Assembly (NCBI RefSeq): GCF_011170125.1
Contig: NZ_BLLN01000005.1
Location: 2,046,001-2,110,000 of the forward strand
DNA length: 64,000 nucleotides
Direction: 5' to 3'
Origin: Streptomyces diastaticus subsp. diastaticus
GTDB taxonomy: Bacteria; Actinomycetota; Actinomycetes; Streptomycetales; Streptomycetaceae
In this document: positions 1 through 8,305 of the stretch, in pieces
Layout of the letters: each line of letters begins with the position of its first letter
Position numbering within the stretch: position 1 is the stretch's first letter
Made by a program: the position numbers and the translations under genes
The notes under the pieces: model-generated
Told to the model about the DNA's origin: nothing
The model's database searches: none
Seen by the model: the letters and a program-made list of their open reading frames with translations, nothing else

Positions 1-2186
1 GCGACGGCGTACTCCCGGTCGGCGCGGCGCAGCAGGTCGAGGGCCTCGTGCCGCTCGCCCCTGCGGCGCCGGTCGTCGGCGGTGGCGTGCAGGGTGGCGG
101 CGAGGATGTCGCGGTGCCCGGCGCGGCCGGTGGCGTCGTCGGCGGTGGCGCGCTCGGCGGCCTCGCGGGCGGCGGTGAGCAGTTCCCGGCCGCCCTGGAC
201 GCGCCACAGCCGCAGCACCTCGCGGGCGTACCGGGCCCACAGGGCGGCGTCGGCCGGTGCCGGGCTGTTCTCGGCGGCGCCGCGCAGGAGTTGGACGGCG
301 TCCATCAGGTACTGGACCATGCCCTCCTCCTCGTACCGCCGGGTGAGGGCGGCGGCGGCCGCCAGCGCCGGGTGGTCCTCGCCGCCGGGACCGGGCGAGG
401 GGGAGGTGTGGTGCAGGGGGACGGTCATGAAGCGCTCCAGCACGTCGGCGGCGACCTCGGCGAAAGGCTGCGGGACGGTGGGGGCGTTCTCCTCGCCGGA
501 GTCGGCGGCGTCGGCGGCCGCGCCCCGGCCGGGGCCGCCGGGGCGTCCGGCGGCGGGGAGCGGGCCGGTGGCGGTGGAGCGGCCGAGCTGGGCGTGGGCG
601 AGGGCGGGGAAGTTGGGGCCGCCCTTGCCGAAGCGCTGCTCGACGTACTCGGAGCAGTGTTTGAGGACGAGCATCGCCTCGTCGCGGCCGAGCGGGCCGA
701 GCAGCGCCTGGCGCACGCCGGGCGCGAAGTCGTACCACTGCTCCGGCTCGTCGCCCGCCGGGCCCGTGCCCGGTTCGTCGGCGCGGACGAGGAGACCGCT
801 GAGGAGGACCTCGGCGAGTTCGGCGGGCCCGGAGGCGGGCAGCATCGTGCGCTGGACCAGTTGCATGACGGGGAGGCTGAGGGGGGCGGCGGCCAGGCAG
901 ACGGCGAGCCGTCCGGCGGTGGGTGAGGCGGTGGAGCGGAACCGGCTGACGAGTTGGAGCGGGGTGAGGGTGCGCCGGGCGCGGACGGGCCGGGCCGGTT
1001 CCTGGCCGGCGCTGACCCAGCCGACGGCGCCGGGGGTGCGGGCGGGTCCGGTGCCGGAGAGCAGCCGGGCCCAGGAGCCGAGGGCGGCGGCGGTCGGCGG
1101 CAGTACCGGGACGGGGCGGGCGCCCGGCGGGGGCGGCGGCCCGTCGGAGACGACCTTGAGCAGTCCGGCTCCGCTGACGCCCTGCCCGCGCCGGAGCTCA
1201 CCGAAGGTGACGTGGAGGCGGGTGCGCGGCCACAGGCGCTGCGGCAGCGGCTGGAGGACGGCGACGGGCCCCTGCCCGGCGAGACGGTGCAGGGTGCGGT
1301 GGGCGGCGCCGCTGTGCCACAGGGGTCCGGCGCAGTCGCTGACCAGGAGGGTGACGCGGCGTCCGGTGGCGTCGACCAGGCGGTCGGTGGAGTGCAGGGG
1401 GGCGCCGTCGCGGCGCGGGCTGCGGCTGACGGCGGCGCGGCCGTCCTCGGTGGCGTGGAGGTAGCGGACGTGCAGGTCGCGGAAGGCGCCGAGACCGCCG
1501 AAGACCTCGCGGAGTTCGTCGAAGAGGCGCTGCCACACCCGCATCGAGCCGGAGGCGTCGAGGACCAGCTGGAGCAGCGCGTCCCGACGGGTGACGGGCC
1601 GGAAGACGGGCAGTACCAGTCCCCCGGCGCGGGCGGTGAGTTCGGCGGTCGCGCCCTCGTCGAGCGCTTGCCTGCGCGGGGCGGCGCCGGTGCGGTACGC
1701 CTGGAGCGGGCGCAGGGCGCGCTGGAGCCTGAGCGGCGAGACGAGTACCGCGGCGGCGGGCACGCCGACCGGGAGGGCGCCGGTGTCCGGGCCGCCGTCG
1801 GCGGTGCCGCCGGCCGGACGGGTGTGCAGGCGGACGCGGGGTTCTTGGGCGGGCTCGCTCCCGGGGCGAGGCGGGGCGGGGGGCGCGGTCGGCGTGCCGG
1901 GGCCCGGCGGGGCGGGGCTCGGCCGGGCCCCGGTGCCGGCCGGGGACGGCGGCTCCGTACGGGCCGGCGGGTCGCCGGCCGGGGCGGGGGCCCGGCGGCC
2001 GGTACGGCCGGTGCGGCCGGCGAGCCAGAGGGCGTCGAGGAGGTGTTCGGCGTCGACGTCGAGTCCGGCGCCGCGCAGCCGGGCCACCAGCTCGGGCAGC
2101 GGGTCGGGGGGTGCCTGCCGCCGCGGCGGGACGGGGGGCCGGTCAGGGCGGCCGTCCGGGCCGTGGCGGGCCGAGGCTCCGGTCAT
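1..2186 (-). CDS. vWA-domain protein, SAV_2336 type (partial, C-terminus beyond window)
   Basis: The frame is open from an ATG at 2186 to the window edge, giving 728 visible residues. The SD GAGGTGA lies 6 nt upstream, inside the end of the MoxR gene. After a Pro/Gly-rich linker a vWA-type fold is suggested by VLDASGSM, a MIDAS DxSxS motif with Asp at residue 210. Downstream residues are helical and TPR-like. Streptomyces proteins named SAV_2336 N-terminal-domain-related look like this. With the upstream MoxR ATPase it forms the usual MoxR/vWA pair, in which the ATPase is thought to remodel or load the vWA protein. The role here, in an NTP-driven conflict or signalling module with the adjacent peptidase, is inferred. 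Confidence 0.85.
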   Translation of the reverse strand, partial: MTGASARHGPDGRPDRPPVPPRRQAPPDPLPELVARLRGAGLDVDAEHLLDALWLAGRTGRTGRRAPAPAGDPPARTEPPSPAGTGARPSPAPPGPGTPTAPPAPPRPGSEPAQEPRVRLHTRPAGGTADGGPDTGALPVGVPAAAVLVSPLRLQRALRPLQAYRTGAAPRRQALDEGATAELTARAGGLVLPVFRPVTRRDALLQLVLDASGSMRVWQRLFDELREVFGGLGAFRDLHVRYLHATEDGRAAVSRSPRRDGAPLHSTDRLVDATGRRVTLLVSDCAGPLWHSGAAHRTLHRLAGQGPVAVLQPLPQRLWPRTRLHVTFGELRRGQGVSGAGLLKVVSDGPPPPPGARPVPVLPPTAAALGSWARLLSGTGPARTPGAVGWVSAGQEPARPVRARRTLTPLQLVSRFRSTASPTAGRLAVCLAAAPLSLPVMQLVQRTMLPASGPAELAEVLLSGLLVRADEPGTGPAGDEPEQWYDFAPGVRQALLGPLGRDEAMLVLKHCSEYVEQRFGKGGPNFPALAHAQLGRSTATGPLPAAGRPGGPGRGAAADAADSGEENAPTVPQPFAEVAADVLERFMTVPLHHTSPSPGPGGEDHPALAAAAALTRRYEEEGMVQYLMDAVQLLRGAAENSPAPADAALWARYAREVLRLWRVQGGRELLTAAREAAERATADDATGRAGHRDILAATLHATADDRRRRGERHEALDLLRRADREYAV

Positions 2187-2192
2187 GCTCGC

Positions 2193-3215
2193 TCACCTCG
2201 GCCGGTCGAGTCGCTGGATGAGCAGGTCGGCGAGGCGCTCCCGGTCCAGGTCGGGGGCGGTCTGGGTGAGGTGGAGGGCGTTGAGGAGCTGGTCGGCGGC
2301 GAGGAGTTCGCTGCGGGAGCGCTCCAGGAAGCGCAGGATCAGGTCGTTGCCGCCGCGTTCGCGGTCGCGGCCGAGGTGGGCGCGGACGAAGCTGGCGAGC
2401 CGGGCGTGGTCGGGGCGGCCCAGCTCCAGGTGGATGCAGCGGCGCATCAGGGGGGCGGGGAAGTCGCGTTCCTCGTTGCTGGTCAGGACGGTGAAGGGGA
2501 AGGCGGTGCACTGCACGCGCCCGTCCTTCACGGGGACGCGGCGGCCGTCGTGGGTGAGGACGTGGGCGGTGCGGCCGGGCAGCCGGTCGGAGATGCGCTG
2601 GAGTTCGGGGATGGTGAACTCCCCCTCCTCCAGGACGTTCAGGAGGTCGTTGGGCAGGTCGATGTCGCTCTTGTCGAGTTCGTCGATGAGCAGGACGCGG
2701 GGCAGTTCGCCGGGGAGCAGGGCGGTGCCGAGCGGACCGAGGCGCAGGTAGTCGCCGATGGACTCGACGGAGCCGGGGGCGCCCGGTTCGGTGGCGGTGC
2801 CGCTGTGCGCGGCGATCTGCACGTCCTGGAGCCGGGCGATGGCGTCGTAGTGGTACAGCCCGTCCTGGAGGGTGGAGCGGCTGACGACGGGCCAGCGCAG
2901 CACCTCGCCGAGGCCGAGTTCGTCGGCGACCGAGTGGGCGAGGCTGCTCTTGCCGACGCCCGGGCCGCCGGTGACCAGGAGGGGGCGGCGCAGGTGGAGC
3001 GCCGCGTTGATGACCTCGAGTTCCTCGGCCTCGGGGCGCAGCGAGACGGCCTGTTCGCGGTAGGCGCCCAGGCGGCGGGTCTCGGTGGTGCCGGCTCCCT
3101 CGCGGCGGCGGAAGTCCCGCCAGGGCGGCGGGTCGGGCAGCCGGAGGATGCCGTCGTGGGGCTCGCCGGCGCCTCGGTAGATGAGCCACTCGCCGGACTC
3201 GTCGGTTGCGCTCAT
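2193..3215 (-). CDS. MoxR-type AAA+ ATPase
   Basis: This is a 340-aa AAA+ ATPase. Walker A GGPGVGKS is at residues 83-90 and Walker B VLLIDE at 174-179. A sensor-1-like TSNEERD and an arginine pair (LMRRC) follow. The N-terminal 60 residues are an extra region before the ATPase core. The stop is 6 bp before the vWA gene, so the two are almost certainly co-translated. MoxR ATPases act as chaperone-like partners of vWA proteins; this partnership is family knowledge, and the link with the upstream trypsin-like gene is inferred from operon layout (122-bp gap). Confidence 0.92.
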   Translation of the reverse strand: MSATDESGEWLIYRGAGEPHDGILRLPDPPPWRDFRRREGAGTTETRRLGAYREQAVSLRPEAEELEVINAALHLRRPLLVTGGPGVGKSSLAHSVADELGLGEVLRWPVVSRSTLQDGLYHYDAIARLQDVQIAAHSGTATEPGAPGSVESIGDYLRLGPLGTALLPGELPRVLLIDELDKSDIDLPNDLLNVLEEGEFTIPELQRISDRLPGRTAHVLTHDGRRVPVKDGRVQCTAFPFTVLTSNEERDFPAPLMRRCIHLELGRPDHARLASFVRAHLGRDRERGGNDLILRFLERSRSELLAADQLLNALHLTQTAPDLDRERLADLLIQRLDRPR

Positions 3216-3337
3216 GGCAGTCCTCGTCCTCGCTGGGTCGCACAGGTCTCGGGCGGCCGGGCCCCGGTGGGCCGGCCCTTCGGCGCCGGTTCGCGGCTCA
3301 CGGTAGCGAGCCGTACGGCGGGTCGTCAGGTGGTTGT

Positions 3338-5599
3338 TCAGAGTGGGGCGAACAGGTCGTCGGAGCCGGGCAGGGGATGGTGCGGATCGTCGTACAGCAG
3401 GGCCAGGCCCTCCGCCCAGAAGCAGTCGGTACGCCCCTCACCCACGGCGGCGCGCAGGGCGTGGACCAGGCGCGGGAGGCGCTGGGCGGTCCGGGCGCGG
3501 GCCAGTTCGGCCTCCGCGCGCCGGTGGAACTCGTCGCACATCCGCTCCGGCCCGCCCCCGCCCCTGCGCCACAGGGCGACCCCGAAGCCGCCGTCGACCA
3601 GCCGGGTGAGCGCCTCTGCGGAGCCGGGGTGGCCGTGCTCCCGGTAGTGGCAGAGCAACGGCACCGACGCGTGGGCGAGGGAGCGCAGTTGGGCCGTCGA
3701 CGGTACGTCTGCCCGCACTCCCGCCTCGCAGTCCAGGACCCGGCCCCGGATGCCGGGGGCGAGCGGGGCGTCGTCGTGGGTCCAGCGCCAGCGGTCGTAC
3801 CGGTCGGTGACGGCCGCGTCGGACCCGCCGCCCGCGCCCGGCGGCTCGGCGGGGCGGACGACGACCGGGCGGAGCCGCCCCAGCGGCGGACCGCCGGGGT
3901 GGGCGGGCCAGGTGTCGACGGGCAGGCCCAGTACGTCCCGCTCCAGGGCGACCTGGAGCAGGGCGGGGGCGCGGGACTCGTCGGCGAGGGCGAAGGCCCT
4001 GGCGAGCGGCCCGGCCAGGCGCGCGGGAAGGTCGGCGAGGGCGGTGCCGGTGTGGTCGTCGTGGAGCGGTTCGGGCTCCGGCGGGTCGGGGGCGCCCTCG
4101 GCGGCCGGGGCTCCGGCGGTCCCCGGCGCGCCGGGGGCGGGGAGCAGGCCGACCCGCCAGTCGAAGCTGTCCGGTTCCCACGGGCGGCGGGTCAGTTCCA
4201 GCAGGACGCTGTGGCGGGCGCCCTGGACGGAGGCCGGGGGCGGCGGGGGCACGGGGGCCGCGGCGTGGCGGCGCAGTTCGGCGGTGATCTCGCCGCGCAC
4301 CGGTCGGTCGAGGGTGGCGGTGGTGCGGTGCAGCCAGGTGCGCAGGGCGGCCTCGGCCTCGGCGGTGCCGGGGTCGTGGCGGGCACGCGGGACGTGCAGC
4401 ACGGCGACCACGTACCGCAGGACGGAGAGCCGGCGGCCCTCGTCGGTGGCGTGGCTCTCGTAGAGCCCGCCGAGGCCGTCGCGCCAGGCGCGGGGCGGCG
4501 GAACGGTGCGGGCGGCCGACGCGCCCCCGGACACCGAGCGGAGCAGCGCCGCCAGGTCGGCGGTGGAGGTGGGTGGCGGCAGTTCGCCGAGGGCGCCGAG
4601 CAGCCGGGTCCGCTCGCGCGGGCCGAAGGGCACGGTGCGGGCGCCGTCCAGGACGGCCTGGGTGTCGGCCCAGGCGGGCGGCGCTCCGTCCCGGTCCGCG
4701 TGGCGCAGCCGGTCGCGGTGGAAGCGGTCGTGGCCGCGCAGGACCTCCTGGTAGAGGTCACCGGGCTCGGCGGCGAGTCCGGGGGCCTCGGTCCGGGCCG
4801 CGTCCTCGGCGTGCGCCGGAGCGTGGTCCTCGGCGGCGTACGCCTGGGTGTGCGCGCCGGGGCCGGCCGGGGCGGGGGCGGCGGCGGGCGGGGGCGCGAG
4901 GGAGACGGGCAGGTGGCGGAGCTGGCCGGTGCGGACCGCCGTGCCGCCCTGCTCCCGGGTGCGGCGGGACTTCACCAGGGCCACCACCTCGCCCCGGTGC
5001 GGGTCGAAGACGGGCCCGCCGGAAACCCCGTCGGGCAGGTCGTCGTCGCCGAGCCGCAACTCCTCGTCGGCGCCCCAGCCGATCCGGCCGAGGACGGTGA
5101 CGGTCCCGTCGTACCGGCTGAGGCGGCGTCCGGCGCGGAACCAGCCGGCGAAGCCGAGCAGCGGCCCGGAGCGGCCGCCCCCGGGACCGTGGTCGGTCAG
5201 TGGCTGCTCGGCGAGGTGGACGCAGGCGTGCTCGGTCGGCTTCCGGAGCCGGATCAGCGCGAGGTCCGGCGCGGCCCAGCCGTCACCGGGGCGGGGCGGG
5301 GTCCCGGGCAGCGCGACCGCGACCTCGCCGGGCACCACGGCGGGCGGACCGCCTGGCTCCGGCTCATGGACGACGTCCACGTGGCCCCCTCCCTCCGCGA
5401 GCGCCACGTGGGCACAGGTCAGCACCCAGTTCGGCGCGACGAAGAAGCCGCTTCCGAGAAAGGTCCGGACGCCCTCGTCCGGCCCGCTGGGGTCATACCC
5501 GGGCCGCCGTCCATGGATGCGTACGGTGGCCGCCGCGATGAGGTGTTCCAGGGGCGGTTCGTCGCCCAGCGCCGCGCCGGTGGCGCCCTCCCCTGTCAC
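3338..5599 (-). CDS. trypsin-fold serine peptidase with C-terminal VMAP-like region
   Basis: The protein has 753 aa from a GTG at 5599 that overlaps the Trypco1 stop (GTGA). An open frame extends further upstream but is antisense-like shadow of the Trypco1 gene. Residues 1-215 are a trypsin-like domain with a triad visible as His64 (TCAHV), Asp112 (DLALI) and Ser193 (GVSGGP). A Pro/Ala linker follows, then a helical middle region and a C-terminal part ending in GFGVALWRR...LALLYDDP, which resembles vWA-MoxR-associated (VMAP) C-terminal domains. No signal peptide is seen, so it is probably cytoplasmic. Peptidase activity is likely from the intact triad; the domain naming of the C-terminal half is from recollection of the family. 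Confidence 0.88.
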   Translation of the reverse strand: MTGEGATGAALGDEPPLEHLIAAATVRIHGRRPGYDPSGPDEGVRTFLGSGFFVAPNWVLTCAHVALAEGGGHVDVVHEPEPGGPPAVVPGEVAVALPGTPPRPGDGWAAPDLALIRLRKPTEHACVHLAEQPLTDHGPGGGRSGPLLGFAGWFRAGRRLSRYDGTVTVLGRIGWGADEELRLGDDDLPDGVSGGPVFDPHRGEVVALVKSRRTREQGGTAVRTGQLRHLPVSLAPPPAAAPAPAGPGAHTQAYAAEDHAPAHAEDAARTEAPGLAAEPGDLYQEVLRGHDRFHRDRLRHADRDGAPPAWADTQAVLDGARTVPFGPRERTRLLGALGELPPPTSTADLAALLRSVSGGASAARTVPPPRAWRDGLGGLYESHATDEGRRLSVLRYVVAVLHVPRARHDPGTAEAEAALRTWLHRTTATLDRPVRGEITAELRRHAAAPVPPPPPASVQGARHSVLLELTRRPWEPDSFDWRVGLLPAPGAPGTAGAPAAEGAPDPPEPEPLHDDHTGTALADLPARLAGPLARAFALADESRAPALLQVALERDVLGLPVDTWPAHPGGPPLGRLRPVVVRPAEPPGAGGGSDAAVTDRYDRWRWTHDDAPLAPGIRGRVLDCEAGVRADVPSTAQLRSLAHASVPLLCHYREHGHPGSAEALTRLVDGGFGVALWRRGGGGPERMCDEFHRRAEAELARARTAQRLPRLVHALRAAVGEGRTDCFWAEGLALLYDDPHHPLPGSDDLFAPL

Positions 5600-6093
5600 G
5601 GAACCGCCCCGGGGTCGCCCCCCTCGTCCCCTGGCTGCGCCGGTGCGCCGGAGGGTGCGCCCCCCTGGTCCGGCCGAGCGGGCCCGGCGGCGCCCGGCGG
5701 GGCCGCGTCGGTGAGTTCCGGCGGACCGCCGTTCTGCCAGGTCAGGGTGACGGTGAGGGCCGCCTTGGCCTCGCCGTCGGCGAGCAGCCCCACGACCTTG
5801 CCCGCCTTGCCGGTCAGCTCGATCCCGAACTCCACACTGACCTCGTCGGGCCGCACCGCCCGCAGCCCCTCGGCGACGGACCGGGCGACGCCCGTGATCA
5901 GCCCGCCGAGCCCGGCCACCTGCGCCTGGACCCGCTCCCCCGCCCGCCCGGCGAACCCGGCGTCGGTGTACAGCGGCGCCCCGTCCGGCAGCTCCAGCTC
6001 GTCCGCCTGCGATATCCGGGCCCAGACCGGCGTCCCGTCCGGCAGTTCGACGTACGCGACCCTCGACTCCCCCGCCTCCCCGGTCCCGGTCAT
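5596..6093 (-). CDS. Trypco1-like protein (CU044_2847 family)
   Basis: This is a 165-aa protein from an ATG at 6093 with a G-rich SD (GGGAGGGGG). The N-terminal 110 residues form a compact beta-rich unit beginning VAYVELPDGTPVW and ending in LTVTLTW. That matches the trypsin-co-occurring domain 1 found beside conflict-system trypsin genes. The C-terminal 40 residues are a low-complexity Pro/Gly/Asp tail. Its stop overlaps the start of the peptidase gene by 4 bp, so the two are translationally coupled. It is probably an adaptor or regulator of the peptidase; no enzymatic motif is visible. Confidence 0.85.
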   Translation of the reverse strand: MTGTGEAGESRVAYVELPDGTPVWARISQADELELPDGAPLYTDAGFAGRAGERVQAQVAGLGGLITGVARSVAEGLRAVRPDEVSVEFGIELTGKAGKVVGLLADGEAKAALTVTLTWQNGGPPELTDAAPPGAAGPARPDQGGAPSGAPAQPGDEGGDPGAVP

Positions 6094-6374
6094 CCGGCCC
6101 CCCTCCCGGCGCCGGGAGGGGGCAGATGCCTCCCGCGCCGGGGCGCGCCCGGGTGTGCGGCACGCGCCGTGCGCGGGCTTGCCATGTGCTGTGCGGTCAT
6201 GCTGAGGTCCCCCGTCTCCCACGTCTCCCCTGTACCTGCCCGCGGGGGGTGCAGGGTAGCCCCCGGTCACCAAGGTGGCGAGGGCCCGGCCGCTCGCGCG
6301 GGGGCCCGCCTATCATGGGCCGGCGGCCCGCGCCGGCCGCTCTCACCCCCTGCGACCTGTGACGGAGCACGCCC

Positions 6375-6557
6375 ATGTACTTCACCGACCGCGGCATCGA
6401 GGAACTGGAGAAGCGGCGCGGCGAGGAGGAGGTCACCTTCGAGTGGCTCGCCGAACAGCTGCGCACCTTCGTCGACCTCAACCCCGACTTCGAGGTCCCC
6501 GTCGAGCGCCTCGCCACCTGGCTCGCCCGCCTCGACGACGAGGACGAGGACGAGTAG
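6375..6557 (+). CDS. small conserved acidic protein, DUF6104 type
   Basis: This is a 60-aa acidic protein (begins MYFTDRGIEELEKRRGEE, ends in a DDEDEDE tail) with a GGAG SD 9 nt before the ATG. It looks like the DUF6104 family, short proteins conserved across Streptomyces with no known function. It is divergent from the conflict operon, and the 281-bp spacer would hold both promoters. It has no membrane segment or cysteines. Function unknown. Confidence 0.8.
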   Translation: MYFTDRGIEELEKRRGEEEVTFEWLAEQLRTFVDLNPDFEVPVERLATWLARLDDEDEDE

Positions 6558-6978
6558 CCCGGCGACGGCCGGCCCCGGCCGCGCACCCGCCGCGTCCGCC
6601 CCGGCCGGAGGCCGACGGTCCCGCCCGGCCGGGCCGGTGGGCGGCACCGGGACGCCGGTACGTCGTCCCGGGCCGGGCCGCGATCCTCCCGGACCCGGTC
6701 GTCAGCAGGTCCGGCGACTCCCCCGCACGTGTCCGGCCCGGCCTTCAGACCGGCGCTCCGTCTGCCGCAAGGGCCGCCCGGCGCCCGCACCGACGCTCCC
6801 CCCGGGGTCACCGCGCCCCCTCGGCCCGGCCGGACCGGGGCCCGCTCTCTCCCCTCGGCCCGGACCAGCTCGTGGGCGGCACCCGGACAGACGCCGTCGT
6901 GTGCTGCCGGCCCGTACGTCCGGCCCCTCTCCACGTCACCAGCCGCGCCCCCGTCCTCTCAGGCCGCCTTCGCGCCCG

Positions 6979-7230
6979 GACGAGGTGATGCTCTCCGTGC
7001 AGGACGAGGGCATCGGCATGTCCGAGGAGCGCCACGCCGAACTCGACAAGCGCCTCGCCCGCGTCGGTACCGACGGCCCTCTACGAGCCGCCGCGGCGCG
7101 CCGACGACACCCGGGGGCCGCCGGCGAGGCGGGCACGCGAGCCAGGTGCCGGAGATGTGCGCTCGGCTCCTGGTGCGCGAGTCGGGTCCCCGGGACACGC
7201 GTACCGCTGGCGGCGCACCAGCCGCCCACG
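6979..7230 (+). pseudogene. remnant of a histidine-kinase ATPase domain
   Basis: From 6979 the frame reads DEVMLSVQDEGIGM, the G1 box of a histidine-kinase HATPase domain as in nitrate/nitrite-sensor-like Streptomyces kinases, continuing to about 7075. After GPL the expected YEP motif is one frame off, consistent with a 1-nt deletion. Near 7155-7215 another frame gives RLLVRESG, like the usual end of such kinases. No start, H-box or N-box is present. It is a decayed fragment. Confidence 0.65.
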
Positions 7231-7264
7231 CTTCCCGCGACCGCCCGACCGTCCCGGCCGGTCC

Positions 7265-7291
7265 GGTCAGTCCGGTCAGTCCGGTCAGTCC
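7265..7291. repeat. three tandem copies of GGTCAGTCC
   Basis: Three exact 9-bp units lie in a row across the 3' end of the minus-strand gene that stops at 7285. The stop codon lies inside the repeat. Slipped-strand variation here would alter the stop region of that gene; this is inferred. Confidence 0.8.
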
Positions 7292-8136
7292 GGCGGAAGC
7301 GGCACCCGTAACCCGTCCCGGACCCGGTCGTAGGCGAGTCCCGCGAGCCCCTGCACCACCAGCACCCCGCCCACCACGCACCACGCCCCGCCGCGCCGTC
7401 CCAGCCCCCACAGGCCGAGGGCACCTCCCGCGACCAGGTGCCCCACGGCCAGCACGCGCGCCCGGCGCCCGCGCATCAGCGGTCCGACCACGCTGGCCTC
7501 GACCAGTTCGGGGCGTACGACCTCCCGCCATCCGGCCCGGTCGGCCCGTCGTACGCCCCGCGCGGTCCTCGCCGCCTCGGCCAGCGCGCCGGCCGGGCGG
7601 AACGGCACCAGGCCGGCCGGCAGGGCGAGACCGGCGTGGGCCAGCACCGCGAGCACTCCCCGGAGCCGGGCGGCGGCGTCCGCCTCGGGGTCCGGACGGG
7701 TAAGCCCGTCGAGCGCCGCCACGGCGAAGACGGGGTCGAGCCCGAGGCGCGCGGCGAAGGTCCGCATCGCCTCGTCCTCCCCCGCGGGGGTGCCGTCGGC
7801 CAGCCACACGTAGCCCACGGATCTCCGGACGCCGGAGGCCAGACCGAAGCCGGCGCGGTCGGCGTCCCACCAGAGGGCGAGAACCGGCCAGGGTGCTCCC
7901 ACCGCGAGGGCGGTCGCCCAGCCGGTGAGCACCAGGTCGACCGGCTCCTCGTCCCCCTGCCAGGACAGGTCGTACGGCACCAGCGCGCTCCACCCGGGCC
8001 CCGCGGGGGCGAGCAGCAGGGGGCGCCTGAGCAGCCCGGCGGCCGGGGCCACGGCGTCCGGGCCGGCCCGGCAGAGCAGCAGTCCGCCCGTGCCCCGCAG
8101 GGGCTGTTCCCGATTCCGCGCGGCGTCCTTCGGCAT
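7285..8136 (-). CDS. hypothetical protein with two C-terminal membrane helices
   Basis: This is a 283-aa protein from an ATG at 8136; no strong SD is seen. The N-terminal 200 residues contain aromatic and leucine-rich strands with WW and FRPAGAL segments. Two hydrophobic stretches near the C-terminus (VLAVGHLVAGGALGLWGL and a following CVVGGVLVVQGLAGLAY) look like transmembrane helices. I do not recognise a family. Codon use is typical Streptomyces. It lies alone, divergent from the DUF4097-PadR pair, downstream of a decayed kinase. Confidence 0.7.
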   Translation of the reverse strand: MPKDAARNREQPLRGTGGLLLCRAGPDAVAPAAGLLRRPLLLAPAGPGWSALVPYDLSWQGDEEPVDLVLTGWATALAVGAPWPVLALWWDADRAGFGLASGVRRSVGYVWLADGTPAGEDEAMRTFAARLGLDPVFAVAALDGLTRPDPEADAAARLRGVLAVLAHAGLALPAGLVPFRPAGALAEAARTARGVRRADRAGWREVVRPELVEASVVGPLMRGRRARVLAVGHLVAGGALGLWGLGRRGGAWCVVGGVLVVQGLAGLAYDRVRDGLRVPLPPD

Positions 8137-8218
8137 GGGGCCCACGCTAGGACAGACCCGCCCATCGCGCCTTTTCGGCCACTTTTCCCCCGTCGGCCGT
8201 TCCTCCCGCCGACCGGCC

Positions 8219-8246
8219 TTGACTTCGCCCGAGCGCGATATATCGT
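8219..8246 (+). promoter_or_regulatory. promoter of the DUF4097-padR operon with overlapping palindrome
   Basis: A TTGACT hexamer at 8219-8224 and TATCGT at 8241-8246 are separated by 16 bp. The perfect 10-bp palindrome CGATATATCG at 8236-8245 covers the -10 region, and a related half site CGATATG follows at 8262. The position suits an operator for the PadR-type regulator in the same operon. Confidence 0.55.
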
Positions 8247-8305
8247 GTGTTCCAGGTGATGCGATATGACGCGTCGCCGCGCGCCAGGCCGAGGAGGTCA
8301 GCACC

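Noticed and set aside
954..3647. Long open plus-strand frame of about 900 codons opposite the MoxR/vWA genes
   Set aside because: Antisense shadow of high-GC genes: Gly/Arg/Ala composition, no SD, and the minus strand carries recognisable domains.
3206..6205. Plus-strand open frame of about 1000 codons opposite the peptidase gene
   Set aside because: Same shadow effect; the minus frame has a complete catalytic triad.
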